Counted from the stretch's first letter, positions 14,077-22,114 are shown. The stretch is DNA of 64,000 bases from a virus (IMGVR_UViG_3300028563_000018:1-64000), one strand, 5' to 3'. Numbers and translations are program-made. The notes: generated by a model not told the origin, from the sequence alone.

Positions 14077-14898
14077 ATGGCCCTTGTTCCCAGCGCGCCC
14101 GGACTCGAGAACTACACCGGGATGGACGACCTCAGTCCTGAAGACCTGACGATGCCTCGGTTGGCAATCGGGTCGAACGAGAACGCAGGTGTGTTCATCG
14201 ACAGCCAGACCTCGCAGAAGTTCAGCGAGGTCGACATCATCATCCTCGGGATCATCAAGCAGCGGATCTTGTGGCCCGCCACGATGGGCGACCAGAAGTC
14301 GAACCCGCTGTGCCGGTCGTACGACTTCGACCGCGGTCATCCCGACGAGGACAAGTTCCCCTGGAAGCAGAGCGGCTACGACAAGGCCGTCATCCTCGGA
14401 ACCGAAGACAAGACGATCCCCTGCGACGCGTGTCCGTTGAAGGACTGGGGTTCGCACCCGGCGCGCGAGAAGGTGCCGTGGTGCAACGAGCAGATCGTGC
14501 TCGCGATCCTGTTGGCGCCGAGTTACTCCCCGGCGATCCTGACAGTGCAGGGATCGGGGCTCAAGCCGACCAGGGCGTACCTGACGAGCTTCACGCGTGA
14601 TCGGCTCCCGCCCTTCAACTGCGTCACGCACGTCGAATTGGACGTGAACACGCGCGGCACCGTCACCTACAGCGTGCCGAGGTTCAGCAAGCCCGGCGAG
14701 CAGACCGACGTCGACAAGTACGGCGAGTACGTCACGACGTACGAGGGCATGCGCAGGTTCGTGCAGACGCCCAGGTCTCGTGATGACGAGAATACCGACG
14801 CGACTCCCGCTACGTCTACGGCGAAGAGCACGCCCGCACCAGCTCCCGTAGCTGCGAGTGATGTCGATGCCGACGACGACGGGCCGCTTCCCTTTTAG
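14077..14898 (+). CDS. putative ssDNA-binding protein
   Basis: 273 residues, ATG 14077 preceded by CAGGAG; upstream in-frame codons belong to the leader. The C-terminal tip DADDDDGPLPF is the acidic, Phe-ended tail typical of bacterial and phage ssDNA-binding proteins, which recruits replication partners. A CDAC plus later CNEQ may bind zinc. A flexible Thr/Pro/Ala linker (~245-262) separates the core from the tip. The body does not obviously match E. coli SSB, so the call rests on tail, size and context (helicase, clamp and nuclease downstream). Confidence 0.6.
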   Translation: MALVPSAPGLENYTGMDDLSPEDLTMPRLAIGSNENAGVFIDSQTSQKFSEVDIIILGIIKQRILWPATMGDQKSNPLCRSYDFDRGHPDEDKFPWKQSGYDKAVILGTEDKTIPCDACPLKDWGSHPAREKVPWCNEQIVLAILLAPSYSPAILTVQGSGLKPTRAYLTSFTRDRLPPFNCVTHVELDVNTRGTVTYSVPRFSKPGEQTDVDKYGEYVTTYEGMRRFVQTPRSRDDENTDATPATSTAKSTPAPAPVAASDVDADDDGPLPF

Positions 14899-14905
14899 TT
14901 CTTCG

Positions 14906-15002
14906 CGCGCGTCCGGCTCCCCCAATACGGACGTGCGTTGGGTCGGCCCCATCGCTCGCGAGGACCCCCAACCTCGTTGAGCATCCCCGCTGGGGCCGAC
15001 CC
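14906..15002 (+). other. three stacked hairpins downstream of the ssDNA-binding protein gene
   Basis: In the 151-nt gap, 14906-14915 pairs with 14928-14937 (10 bp, one G-U). GGGTCGGCCCC (14940-14950) pairs perfectly with 14992-15002, and its loop contains a nested CGAGG/CCTCG hairpin (14959-14976). There is no T-run, so a simple intrinsic terminator is unlikely; a processing site or regulatory RNA fits better. Confidence 0.45.
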
Positions 15003-15026
15003 GCCGTTCTATCTCCGCGTGGAAAC

Positions 15027-15037
15027 CCAACCCGATA
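15027..15037 (+). promoter_or_regulatory. CCAACCCGATA box before 15050
   Basis: Variant of the recurring box, followed by CGAGGT and ATG 15050. Confidence 0.35.
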
Positions 15038-15049
15038 TCGAGGTACGGC

Positions 15050-15268
15050 ATGTGGTTCCTGAAGGCAGTTGCTAGAGGTAATGCCGGCAAGACCCTGGAC
15101 GGCAACGGCTGTCTCGCCGTGATCATCGTCATCGCTTTGGTTTGGGTCATCTCTGCCTTCTGGTGGGGATGGCTCTTCATGGTCATCACTGGTGCGTGCG
15201 GATGGCACATCCCGTACTTCCCGACAGGCGTTGCGTTCGGGTTCCTTCTCTCAATGGTGCTCGGCTGA
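15050..15268 (+). CDS. small two-span membrane protein
   Basis: 72 residues from ATG 15050. Two hydrophobic segments (about 22-41 and 43-71), rich in Trp, Val and Ile, predict an integral membrane protein. The N-terminal ~18 residues are positively charged and probably cytoplasmic. It sits in the replication region, not the lysis region; a membrane anchor or exclusion factor is possible. The stop overlaps ATG 15268. Confidence 0.6.
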   Translation: MWFLKAVARGNAGKTLDGNGCLAVIIVIALVWVISAFWWGWLFMVITGACGWHIPYFPTGVAFGFLLSMVLG

Positions 15269-15624
15269 TGGTCTGGGCCATGTTCGGCTACGGCAGCGAG
15301 GACGAGTACAACGCCGCCCGCGCTGAACGCGAGAAGCAGATGGACGAGGCCCAGGCGCAGAGCGACCTGACCAACCATCAAGTCGTGCGCGTGATGAACG
15401 AGCTCGACGAAGAGCACTGCACGGTGTTCTACAAGGTGCTCGCCCAGGTCCGTGATGCTGGGAACGTGAGTTCCCTGGAAGCAGTCACCGCGGCCTTCTG
15501 GATCGGCGTGCTCCGTGGGCGCCTCAATGCCGTGTTCGGCGTGTGCATGTCGTGCGGCAAGAAGCACGACGACGAGTTCGCACGTCTCATCGAAAACCAA
15601 CCCGACAAGGACACTCCCTCATGA
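15268..15624 (+). CDS. hypothetical protein with CxxC motif
   Basis: 118 residues, ATG 15268 in a TGATG overlap. A charged helical N-terminus (~10-50) precedes a helical domain and CMSCGKKH near residue 95, a likely half zinc knuckle. The C-terminal residues (ENQPDKDTPS) coincide with the CCAACCCGACA box that precedes the next gene. No family recognised. Confidence 0.55.
   Translation: MVWAMFGYGSEDEYNAARAEREKQMDEAQAQSDLTNHQVVRVMNELDEEHCTVFYKVLAQVRDAGNVSSLEAVTAAFWIGVLRGRLNAVFGVCMSCGKKHDDEFARLIENQPDKDTPS
15597..15607 (+). promoter_or_regulatory. CCAACCCGACA box before 15621
   Basis: Exact copy inside the 3' end of the upstream gene, 13 nt before ATG 15621. Confidence 0.4.
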
Positions 15625-15812
15625 AGAAGCGCACCCTGCGCGTATGGCTCGCGAGCCATCCGTGGCACAAGGACGACGTGCGTGGCGTGGCGATCTTCAC
15701 CGTTTTGGCGGGGGCGCTCTACTGCTACGACCGTCCGTTGGACGACGACAATGCCGAGTGCGTGCACGTGTACGCGCCGGGTGCGTGGGTCAGCGCGGAG
15801 TGGTTGGGATGA
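15621..15812 (+). CDS. small hypothetical protein
   Basis: 63 residues from ATG 15621, overlapping the previous stop. Basic N-terminus, then a short hydrophobic stretch (GVAIFTVLAGALYCY), probably a core strand-helix and not a membrane span. Three genes to 15985 are chained by ATGA overlaps. Confidence 0.5.
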   Translation: MKKRTLRVWLASHPWHKDDVRGVAIFTVLAGALYCYDRPLDDDNAECVHVYAPGAWVSAEWLG

Positions 15813-15988
15813 AAATCAAGAGCCGAGTCGAGGCACGCAATCAGATCCTCGACGCCGCAAACCGAGCGCGTCGAGAACCGAGCCATCCGTGGCTGACGAT
15901 GAAGCATCTTCAGCGCGCGGTATTTCGGTGTCGCCAGCGCGGGCTCGTCAGCGCTCAGACACTCGTCGACGCGGGATTCAGATCATGA
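15809..15988 (+). CDS. small basic helical protein
   Basis: 59 residues, ATG 15809 (ATGA). Arg-rich and helical (IKSRVEARNQILDAANRARR), with one Cys and several Gln residues; it might bind nucleic acid. It immediately precedes the helicase gene and overlaps its start, so it may be a helicase cofactor. Confidence 0.5.
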   Translation: MKIKSRVEARNQILDAANRARREPSHPWLTMKHLQRAVFRCRQRGLVSAQTLVDAGFRS

Positions 15989-17439
15989 CCCTCACGACGG
16001 CGACCCGCGGGTCGCTCAAGAAGATCCGTGATGATCTCGCGCTGTACCCCCACCAGATCGACGGGATCCGAACCCTCGCGCGCCGCAGCAGCTTCCTTCT
16101 CGCCGACGAGATGGGGCTCGGCAAGAGCATCCAGGCGCTCACGGTCGCAGCGATCGACTTCGAGAAGAACCCGAACGCTCGCGTGCTCATTGTGGCGCCC
16201 GCCTCCCTGAAGTGGAACTGGCAAGCCGAGATCTTGGCCTTCACCTACTTCAACTGCCTGATCCTGGACGGCACGCGCAAGCAACGCGACATGCAGTTGC
16301 TCCAGTTCTCCAGTAACGAGTTCGACATCCTGATCGTCAACTACGAACAAGTCGTCGCCCATCTCGACGACATCAACGCTCTGCACTTCAACATCGTGAT
16401 CGCCGATGAAGCGCACCTGATCAAGTCACCGAAAGCGAAGCGCACGAAGGCTCTCCAGGGCATCGAGGCTGACCGGTTCTTCCTGCTGACCGGGTCGCCG
16501 TTGCTCAACCAGGCCAACGATCTCTGGTCGCTGATCTACCGGATCGACCCGAATCTGTTCCCCAAGTATTACTCGTTCATCCAGAGATTTTGCGTCATGG
16601 GTGGCTACCAGGGCAAGCAGATCGTCGGTGTGAAGCACCACCGAGAGCTGTCCGAGAAGCTCAACTCCGTCATGCTGCGGCGCGAGAAGAAGGACGTGCT
16701 CGATCTGCCCGACAAGATCCGCATCCCGATCGTAGTGGACCTTCATCCCGAGCAGGCGAAGCTCTACAAGCAGGCCGTCGAGGAACTCCAGATCACGTTG
16801 CCGGATCGCCCGGATGCGATGGAACTTGAGAACGCGCTCACGAAGATGCTGCGCCTCAAGATGATTTGCGGGACGACGGCCTGCATTCCCGGCTACCCCG
16901 ACCATTCTTCCAAACTCGATATTGCTGTCGAGAGAGCGTGCGAAGTGATTGCGGGGGGCGAGCCAGTCGTAATCTTCACGCAGTTCCGCGAGGTACAGCG
17001 GTGCATGGTCGAGCGGCTCAAGAAGTTGGGTCACGAATCGTTCGTACTCAACGGCGATACGCCGATGAAGGATCGCGTGCCGACCGTGCAGCGATGGGAG
17101 GCGACAGCGACGCGCCAGGGCCTCACCCCGAAGAACCCAAGCGCACTTGTCGCCATGCTGCAAGTCGCCGGCGTCGGGCTCAACATGACCGCTGCCTCGA
17201 CTGCGATCTTCATCGACAAGCTCTGGGTGCCCGCGCTGAACATCCAGGCCGAAGATCGTCTGCACCGCATCGGGCAGAAGAGCACGGTGACCATCATCGA
17301 GGTCATCGCTCGTAAGACCGTCGAGCAGCGCGTGCTCCAGATCTTGCAACGCAAATCGAAGTTGTTCGGCACGTTGATCGGAGACAACGACAAGTTCAAG
17401 CGCGCTCTCGTGGAGAGCCTGATGGATGAGGACTTCTGA
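15985..17439 (+). CDS. SNF2-family SF2 DNA helicase/translocase
   Basis: 484 residues from ATG 15985. Motifs in order: Q-motif-like YPHQIDGI (21-28), Walker A DEMGLGKS (41-48), APASL (71-75), DEAH (141-144), LTGSP (168-172), and in the second RecA-like lobe FTQFRE and DRLHRIGQ (424-431). This is the minimal SNF2 core without accessory domains. Phage SNF2 proteins probably remodel DNA-protein complexes or recombination intermediates; no partner is certain, but the ssDNA-binding protein, clamp and nuclease genes are close by. Confidence 0.9.
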   Translation: MTLTTATRGSLKKIRDDLALYPHQIDGIRTLARRSSFLLADEMGLGKSIQALTVAAIDFEKNPNARVLIVAPASLKWNWQAEILAFTYFNCLILDGTRKQRDMQLLQFSSNEFDILIVNYEQVVAHLDDINALHFNIVIADEAHLIKSPKAKRTKALQGIEADRFFLLTGSPLLNQANDLWSLIYRIDPNLFPKYYSFIQRFCVMGGYQGKQIVGVKHHRELSEKLNSVMLRREKKDVLDLPDKIRIPIVVDLHPEQAKLYKQAVEELQITLPDRPDAMELENALTKMLRLKMICGTTACIPGYPDHSSKLDIAVERACEVIAGGEPVVIFTQFREVQRCMVERLKKLGHESFVLNGDTPMKDRVPTVQRWEATATRQGLTPKNPSALVAMLQVAGVGLNMTAASTAIFIDKLWVPALNIQAEDRLHRIGQKSTVTIIEVIARKTVEQRVLQILQRKSKLFGTLIGDNDKFKRALVESLMDEDF

Positions 17440-17648
17440 TGCCCCGCACGGCTGGCGAACTCACGCAGAAGGCAGAGACGCCCGAGCAGGTGTTCTACAC
17501 GATCCAGCAGGTCGCCGTGATGTTCCAGGTGAGCGCCGAGACGATTCGGAAGTGGATCAAGGAAGACAAGCTCAACGCGAAGAAGTACGGCAAGAACTGG
17601 CGCATCACGCGGCAGAACATCACGGATTTTGTGGAGGCAAGCAAGTGA
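17439..17648 (+). CDS. excisionase/MerR-like HTH protein
   Basis: 69 residues, ATG 17439 overlapping the helicase stop. FYTIQQVAVMFQVSAETIRKWIKEDKL followed by KKYGKNWRITRQNI is the standard winged HTH of the excisionase (Xis/BldC-like) family, which binds and bends DNA. It resembles the HTH protein at 60904-61125. It could serve as directionality factor for one of the two recombinases or as a transcription regulator. Confidence 0.75.
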   Translation: MPRTAGELTQKAETPEQVFYTIQQVAVMFQVSAETIRKWIKEDKLNAKKYGKNWRITRQNITDFVEASK

Positions 17649-17755
17649 ATGAGATCGATGACCCACTGAGCCCCGCCAAGGGAATCATCCTCGGCGTGGT
17701 ACTCGGGAGCGTGTTCTGGCTGGTCGTCGCGCTCGTCGCCTGGAGGGCACTGTGA
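17645..17755 (+). CDS. tiny single-span membrane protein
   Basis: 36 residues, GTG 17645 in a GTGA overlap with the previous gene. Residues 13-35 form one hydrophobic helix (GIILGVVLGSVFWLVVALVAW). The following exonuclease start overlaps its stop. Such micro-proteins are easily missed; the chained overlaps favour reality. Confidence 0.5.
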   Translation: MNEIDDPLSPAKGIILGVVLGSVFWLVVALVAWRAL

Positions 17756-18381
17756 TCATCTTGGATTGCGAGACAACAGGCCTTGACCCCAATGAAGATC
17801 TCATGCTCGAGATCGCGCTGCTGCACGTCACTGACGACCTGACGCGAGTGCTCAGTCGGTTCGACAGCCTCATCAGGTTCGATTTCGCCTGGTGGGGTGG
17901 GCAGATCAACTCCCGCAAGACCGGCGAGCCGCATCCGGCACATGTCGTGATGGAGATGCACCAGAAGTCCGGCTTATGGGACGAGCTGGAGTTCACGAAG
18001 CACTCGGCGCCGCATCTGCGCACCGTCGAGGAGAGCATCTTCACCTGGTTAGACGACCAGGAGTCGCGCTTCGGCATCGAGGTCGCACAGGAACCACTCG
18101 TGGGTTCGACAATCTCGTTCGACCGGTCGTTCCTGAAGGTCCACATGCCTGATGTCGAGAAGCGGTTCCACTACCGCAACATCGACGTGTCGAGCGTGAA
18201 GGAACTGACGCGCCGCTGGCGCGCGCCGGTGTACGCACACCTGCCGGAATCTCGCAAGATCCACCGAGCCGTGCCCGACTGTTACGACACGCTGAACGAA
18301 CTTCTCTTCTACAAGCAGCGCGTGCTCGACCTACTGAGCACGCCGTACACGCCCTTCAAGCACGAATGGCCCGAGACGTGA
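17752..18381 (+). CDS. oligoribonuclease-like DEDDh 3'-5' exonuclease
   Basis: 209 residues, GTG 17752. ExoI motif D5-x-E7 (ILDCETTG), ExoII D in TISFDRSFL and ExoIII H-x4-D (HRAVPDCYD) are all present; spacing and length match oligoribonuclease (Orn) better than DnaQ proofreading subunits. Orn degrades 2-5-nt RNAs such as pGpG. In a phage it may recycle nucleotides or alter cyclic-di-GMP turnover; that role is inference. Confidence 0.75.
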   Translation: MIILDCETTGLDPNEDLMLEIALLHVTDDLTRVLSRFDSLIRFDFAWWGGQINSRKTGEPHPAHVVMEMHQKSGLWDELEFTKHSAPHLRTVEESIFTWLDDQESRFGIEVAQEPLVGSTISFDRSFLKVHMPDVEKRFHYRNIDVSSVKELTRRWRAPVYAHLPESRKIHRAVPDCYDTLNELLFYKQRVLDLLSTPYTPFKHEWPET

Positions 18382-18557
18382 GCGCGCCCTACGTCAATCG
18401 CATCGAGCACGTCGAGTGTGGTGTTGACGAGATCGACGCGAAGATTGCCGACTACCTGCGTGGCTGGCGACTGACGCACGTTGTGCCGCCGCTTGAAGGG
18501 CAGTCGACCGTCAGCAGGTGGCATCTTTTCTTTCAACGCGAGACGGAGGACGCGTGA
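18378..18557 (+). CDS. small hypothetical protein
   Basis: 59 residues from GTG 18378 (GTGA overlap; ATG 18366 would add four residues). One Cys and no clear motif; alpha/beta composition. Part of the coupled series leading into the sliding clamp. Confidence 0.5.
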   Translation: MSAPYVNRIEHVECGVDEIDAKIADYLRGWRLTHVVPPLEGQSTVSRWHLFFQRETEDA

Positions 18558-18724
18558 CGACCGTCGCGGAACTCATCCCCGGCCAAATCGTGTCGCACCT
18601 GTGGCCCGAGGTGCCGAATGGCATCAAGCGCGCAGTGTTCGTAGCGCGCACCGAACATCCGGTCTACCCGTCACTGCAACTGCGACCTACAACGAATGGG
18701 CTCGCAGGAGACGCGTTCGCGTGA
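18554..18724 (+). CDS. small hypothetical protein
   Basis: 56 residues from GTG 18554, GTGA coupled at both ends. Proline- and Val-rich with no motif recognised. Kept because it exactly fills the gap between two coupled genes. Confidence 0.45.
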   Translation: MTTVAELIPGQIVSHLWPEVPNGIKRAVFVARTEHPVYPSLQLRPTTNGLAGDAFA

Positions 18725-19839
18725 AAACCGTCACCCTCGAAACGGCGACTCTCGCCGACGCGGTCATGCGGGCCGCGCGCGTTGCACCCACCAAGGGCGC
18801 GGCGTGGGACAAGGCCGCGGGCGTGCTCATTGAGGTCTACCCACAGAACGGTGGCACCTTGCGCGTCTCGGCCACCGACTTGGACGTCACCTACTACCAG
18901 CGCGTGCCCGTCGTCGAGGTGGGCGACGAGCCGGTGAAGTGGCGTGTGCCCTCTGCCCTTGCGTCTGGTTGGCTGTCGAACCTCCCGATGAGCGCGGGCA
19001 AGCAGATCGTGCTCACACAGACCGACGACGACAATCGATTGCAGATGAAGGCGGGAAGGTCCCGCACGAAGCTGCGCCTGCTCCCCGCAGAGTTCTTTCC
19101 CAAGATCACCCCCTTCGATCCGGCGCTTCTGGCCGACGTGCCGCATTTCGCACGACGGGTCGAGCAGGTCGAGTGGTGCACTCGCAAGGAACCCGGCGCT
19201 CTCGCTGGTGTGTATTTCGACGGCGACGAACTGATCGCCTGTGACGGTGTGCGGTTCGTGACGATGCCGCTGGTCTGTCCGGTGCCGAGCGACGACCAAG
19301 GCCGTCCTAGCCCGTTCAGCGTGCCCCTCGGCTCACTGGTGAACGTGATGCGGAACGCCGACGACGTGAAGCTGCGCGTCACCGACCGGCGACTGGAAAT
19401 CATGCCGGATCCCGACATTCAACTCACGGCAAGTCTCTACGCCGAACCGTATCCAGATGTGCGACGGCTGACCGCCGGCATTGTGCTCGAGCACGAGCTC
19501 ACGTTCTCGCGGGAGCAACTTCTCGATGCGCTCCAGCGCATGCTGGTTCTCGTGAAGACCGAGCGTTACCCGAAGGTCACGTGCTCGTTCCACAAGGACA
19601 CTCTCGAAATGAAGATGGTGCTTCCCGAAGTGGGGGAGACCGAAGACGAGATCGACGTGACCGACGGTCCCGAGACGCCGTTCCAGATCTTCTTCAACCC
19701 GACGAACCTTCTGGGCGTCGTGCAGAACGCCGCGCGCGAGAGCTTGCACCTGCATTTTGAACCCAACGCAGCGAAGCCAGTGAAGTTCACGGACGAGAGC
19801 GGGTTCACCGCCTGGCTGATGCCAATGGAGGTTGCGTGA
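18721..19839 (+). CDS. dnaN: DNA polymerase sliding clamp (DnaN-like beta subunit)
   Basis: 372 residues, GTG 18721. Length and three-fold beta-alpha repeat pattern fit DnaN: a first-domain segment around LRVSATDLDVTYYQ, a middle region GVYFDGDELIACDGVRF and a C-terminus FTAWLMPM matching the family's closing strand. The ring tethers polymerase and repair enzymes to DNA. No polymerase is visible in the window, so it may capture the host replicase or a phage polymerase encoded elsewhere. It is the largest gene of the 17.4-20.8 kb coupled operon. Confidence 0.85.
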   Translation: MKTVTLETATLADAVMRAARVAPTKGAAWDKAAGVLIEVYPQNGGTLRVSATDLDVTYYQRVPVVEVGDEPVKWRVPSALASGWLSNLPMSAGKQIVLTQTDDDNRLQMKAGRSRTKLRLLPAEFFPKITPFDPALLADVPHFARRVEQVEWCTRKEPGALAGVYFDGDELIACDGVRFVTMPLVCPVPSDDQGRPSPFSVPLGSLVNVMRNADDVKLRVTDRRLEIMPDPDIQLTASLYAEPYPDVRRLTAGIVLEHELTFSREQLLDALQRMLVLVKTERYPKVTCSFHKDTLEMKMVLPEVGETEDEIDVTDGPETPFQIFFNPTNLLGVVQNAARESLHLHFEPNAAKPVKFTDESGFTAWLMPMEVA

Positions 19840-20063
19840 TGGCCGCAATCAACCTCAATGCCGAAGACGAACGTGTCATCGTTGCGGCCCTTGAAGGCTA
19901 TGCGCGACACCTCGGGGCGCGCCGGGCGAAGCTGGAGCAAGACGCCACCGACGTGGCGCCGCTCACCGGCGTCCTGAACAACCTCGCGCGCGACCAGGAA
20001 CGGTCAGCGCGGATCGCACGCGTGATTCGGGAGTGGCGTGCAAGCGCTGATCGCACGTCATGA
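19839..20063 (+). CDS. small helical hypothetical protein
   Basis: 74 residues, ATG 19839 overlapping the clamp stop (GTG 19836 possible). Two predicted helices, Arg/Ala/Glu-rich, with no cysteines. It could be a coiled-coil partner. No family recognised. Confidence 0.5.
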   Translation: MAAINLNAEDERVIVAALEGYARHLGARRAKLEQDATDVAPLTGVLNNLARDQERSARIARVIREWRASADRTS

Positions 20064-20248
20064 ACGAACCGTCTCTCGCCGCAGCGAAAGCACGCGCCAT
20101 CCGACGCGTGCAAGCCAACCACTGGGACGAGTTCCTACGCGAGATGCGTGTGCTCGGGTGGGAGTACACGCCCGACTTCACTGGGCCACCCGGAACAACC
20201 ATGAAGCAGTGGCACAAGGTCGAGGAGCAGGAGCGAGTGAATGCCTGA
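20060..20248 (+). CDS. small hypothetical protein
   Basis: 62 residues, ATG 20060 (ATGA overlap). Basic N-terminal helix then aromatic-rich tail (WEYTPDFTGPPG). No motif recognised. Its last codons overlap the next start at 20241. Confidence 0.5.
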   Translation: MNEPSLAAAKARAIRRVQANHWDEFLREMRVLGWEYTPDFTGPPGTTMKQWHKVEEQERVNA

Positions 20249-20369
20249 CGAAATCCCGATGGTTGAGCAGACCTGGGAACTCCCTTGCGGGTGTGTCGGC
20301 AGCTTCGGCCCCGACGCCCAGACATGCGATCACGAGTGCCACTGGATCCATCGGATGGTGTTCGCATGA
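20241..20369 (+). CDS. tiny Cys/His-rich protein
   Basis: 42 residues from ATG 20241. CGC and CDHECHWIH form a dense Cys/His cluster likely to bind zinc. It fills the space between two coupled genes with ATG-stop overlaps on both sides. Confidence 0.45.
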   Translation: MPDEIPMVEQTWELPCGCVGSFGPDAQTCDHECHWIHRMVFA

Positions 20370-20560
20370 GGCACTTGCAGTACGTCGAGCCGACGATCGC
20401 CCGCGCGCTCCTGACGCTCATGGAGAACGACGGGACCGTGATCAAGACCTACGACTCACCTCGTTCGTTCCTGCGCATCGAGCACGACGGTCGCATGTTC
20501 CGACTGAACGGTCAGGACCGCGAGACGTTGGAGCACGTGTATCTACCGGAGGTCGTGTGA
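20366..20560 (+). CDS. small hypothetical protein
   Basis: 64 residues from ATG 20366 (ATGA overlap). Alternating charged and hydrophobic residues in SFLRIEHDGRMFRLNG suggest a small beta-rich domain. Function unknown. Confidence 0.5.
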   Translation: MRHLQYVEPTIARALLTLMENDGTVIKTYDSPRSFLRIEHDGRMFRLNGQDRETLEHVYLPEVV

Positions 20561-20811
20561 TGCAGCCAGCGAAGTTCGGTCCGGTCGGTGACCGCAATGC
20601 TCCTGTCGACCTTCACTTCCACGTGACGCTCACGACGACAGCGACGCCCGAGAACCGACACAAGGTCATCGAGCGGTTCAACCGCGAGCTGGAACTCCAG
20701 TTCGGTTCAGCCATCACAGTCAAAGAGATGAAAGCAGCCCAAATCCAAGTGCCTATCGGGGGGAGCAGCCCAGACCATGCTGCAACAACTTCACGAAGAG
20801 ATACTCACTGA
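20560..20811 (+). CDS. hypothetical protein
   Basis: 83 residues, ATG 20560 in a TGATG overlap. It begins with a beta segment (PVDLHFHVTLTTTA), then a helix. The last ~12 residues are read through the start of the WhiB gene at 20777 in a different frame. No family recognised. Confidence 0.5.
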   Translation: MQPAKFGPVGDRNAPVDLHFHVTLTTTATPENRHKVIERFNRELELQFGSAITVKEMKAAQIQVPIGGSSPDHAATTSRRDTH

Positions 20812-21160
20812 CCCTGACACAAACTCCTGGCAGCAGTACGGAGCCTGCCGCACGGTGACAACCCTTACCCTCGCTGATTTTTTCTTCGAGGGCCGGTTCA
20901 AGCCTGGATCTGAAAACGAGAAGGCTCACATCAGTCGACTGCGTGCTGTGTGCGCGTCGTGTCCGGTGAACGAAGAGTGCGACAACTGGGCGACCCGCAA
21001 CCACGAGGCCGGGTACTGGGCGGGACTCACGGAAGACGATCGACGTAAGCGCAAGAGCCGACTCAAGCGTGAGCGGTGGCGAGCGTCCGACAAACAAAGG
21101 GAGAGAAGACGTGCTCAACGAGAAATGCTCGAGTTGTCGTTTCTTTCATCCGACGACTGA
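20777..21160 (+). CDS. WhiB-family iron-sulfur transcription factor (copy 1)
   Basis: 127 residues from ATG 20777. The WhiB signature is complete: C24, then C59-x2-C62-x5-C68 and the G-x-W-x-G-like turn GYWAGLTEDDRR, followed by a basic Arg/Lys tail for DNA contact. WhiB proteins bind a 4Fe-4S cluster and the primary sigma factor and occur only in actinobacteria and their phages. One of three copies in 3.6 kb. The gene overlaps its neighbours on both sides. Confidence 0.9.
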   Translation: MLQQLHEEILTDPDTNSWQQYGACRTVTTLTLADFFFEGRFKPGSENEKAHISRLRAVCASCPVNEECDNWATRNHEAGYWAGLTEDDRRKRKSRLKRERWRASDKQRERRRAQREMLELSFLSSDD

Positions 21161-21344
21161 ACGACAGGGGGAGTGCCGGCTCGAGCCGCCGAGCGTGCAC
21201 GTGATCATCCCGCCGGTTCCGGTCGGCGCGGCGGCGCTGATTCAGAACAGCCCTTCGCCGATCAACGTGTCGCAGTGGCCGATCGTGCAGCCCGACCAGT
21301 GGTGCGGGAAGTACGTCGTTCATCCCGACACGCCAGAGTTCTGA
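21111..21344 (+). CDS. small Cys-rich protein
   Basis: 77 residues, GTG 21111 with GGGAG upstream, overlapping the WhiB 3' end. CSSCRFF, one mid-protein Cys (GECRL) and a late Cys (QWCGKY) give four cysteines spaced like small zinc or Fe-S proteins common in phage genomes. No specific role. Confidence 0.55.
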   Translation: MLNEKCSSCRFFHPTTERQGECRLEPPSVHVIIPPVPVGAAALIQNSPSPINVSQWPIVQPDQWCGKYVVHPDTPEF

Positions 21345-21742
21345 TGACCGTCGAAATCAAGGAGGAGGAACGACGCACACTCGCCGAGCGTCTGCGCGAG
21401 CGCTACGGCGACGACATCGCGGATCGGATCCTGGCGCCAGGATGGATGGATGACGCGGTGCGGGAAGTACGGGATTCAAGCTCGACGGCGCGCGCTCGTT
21501 TCGACGACGCCGCGATGACGCGCACAGAAGCACTCCCTCGTCAGGAGATCGTGAAGCAGGTTGCGGCTGCACGGTGGAAGTCACGGCGCGAGAACGAAGC
21601 GACGAGAGAGAAGACGCCTCTCCCGTCATGCCCGACGTGCGAGCCCGAGAAGTCTCAGGTTGTGCCGTGGACTGGTGACGGCGTCGGCAACGTGACGACG
21701 TGGCACTGCATCTCGTGTCAGAGCTACTGGGAGGTGTCGTGA
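21344..21742 (+). CDS. hypothetical protein with C-terminal zinc ribbon
   Basis: 132 residues, ATG 21344 (TGATG). Charged helical N-terminus (EEERRTLAERLRERYG) and CPTC...CISC at the C-terminus, a classic two-knuckle zinc ribbon. Probably a nucleic-acid-binding accessory protein; the exact family is unclear. Confidence 0.55.
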   Translation: MTVEIKEEERRTLAERLRERYGDDIADRILAPGWMDDAVREVRDSSSTARARFDDAAMTRTEALPRQEIVKQVAAARWKSRRENEATREKTPLPSCPTCEPEKSQVVPWTGDGVGNVTTWHCISCQSYWEVS

Positions 21743-21807
21743 GGACAATCATGGCAACCGCAGAATCATTGGTCGCCACATCGTTACAGATGGTGCCGTC
21801 GCGATGA
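21739..21807 (+). CDS. possible 22-residue micro-ORF
   Basis: GTG 21739 in a GTGA overlap with the previous stop, ending at 21807, where it overlaps the next ATG by ATGA. Only the chained stop-start pattern supports it; otherwise the 138-nt gap to 21881 is empty. Confidence 0.25.
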   Translation: MRTIMATAESLVATSLQMVPSR

Positions 21808-21884
21808 TGATGCTCTCAATAGACGGCGACCGTCGCAAGTACATGATCGCACCGAGCGCCTACTTGAAGATGAAGATCGCATGA
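21804..21884 (+). CDS. possible 26-residue micro-ORF
   Basis: ATG 21804 to TGA 21884, bridging to the gene at 21881 with ATGA overlaps at both ends. Amphipathic and methionine-rich. Supported by coupling alone. Confidence 0.25.
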   Translation: MMMLSIDGDRRKYMIAPSAYLKMKIA

Positions 21885-22114
21885 CGACGCGTCCCGAGAA
21901 CGGTCACGACGATGGTCCCGACGGCGACAAGGTGCGGAACATCGTCTCTGGGTCCAACTGGACCGCGGTCTGTAGTCGCTGCCCATTCACGATCTCTCCG
22001 ACCGATGAGCGCGGCCCTGCAATCGACGCCGCACAAACCCACGTCCGCGAAACCGGCCATGAGACGACATTCGTTGCCGAGATCACCTGGTCGTTGTCGA
22101 AGGTGGACCCGTGA
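21881..22114 (+). CDS. small protein with CxxC and two His
   Basis: 77 residues from ATG 21881. CSRC in mid-protein and two later His residues (THVRETGHE) resemble a C2H2-like zinc finger with the spacing seen in many actinophage small proteins. The stop overlaps GTG 22111. Confidence 0.55.
   Translation: MTTRPENGHDDGPDGDKVRNIVSGSNWTAVCSRCPFTISPTDERGPAIDAAQTHVRETGHETTFVAEITWSLSKVDP

Noticed and set aside
13978-15600. 540-codon minus-strand open frame
   Set aside because: It covers the ssDNA-binding protein, the hairpins and two coupled plus-strand genes; Arg/Val/His-rich composition typical of antisense shadows in GC-rich DNA.
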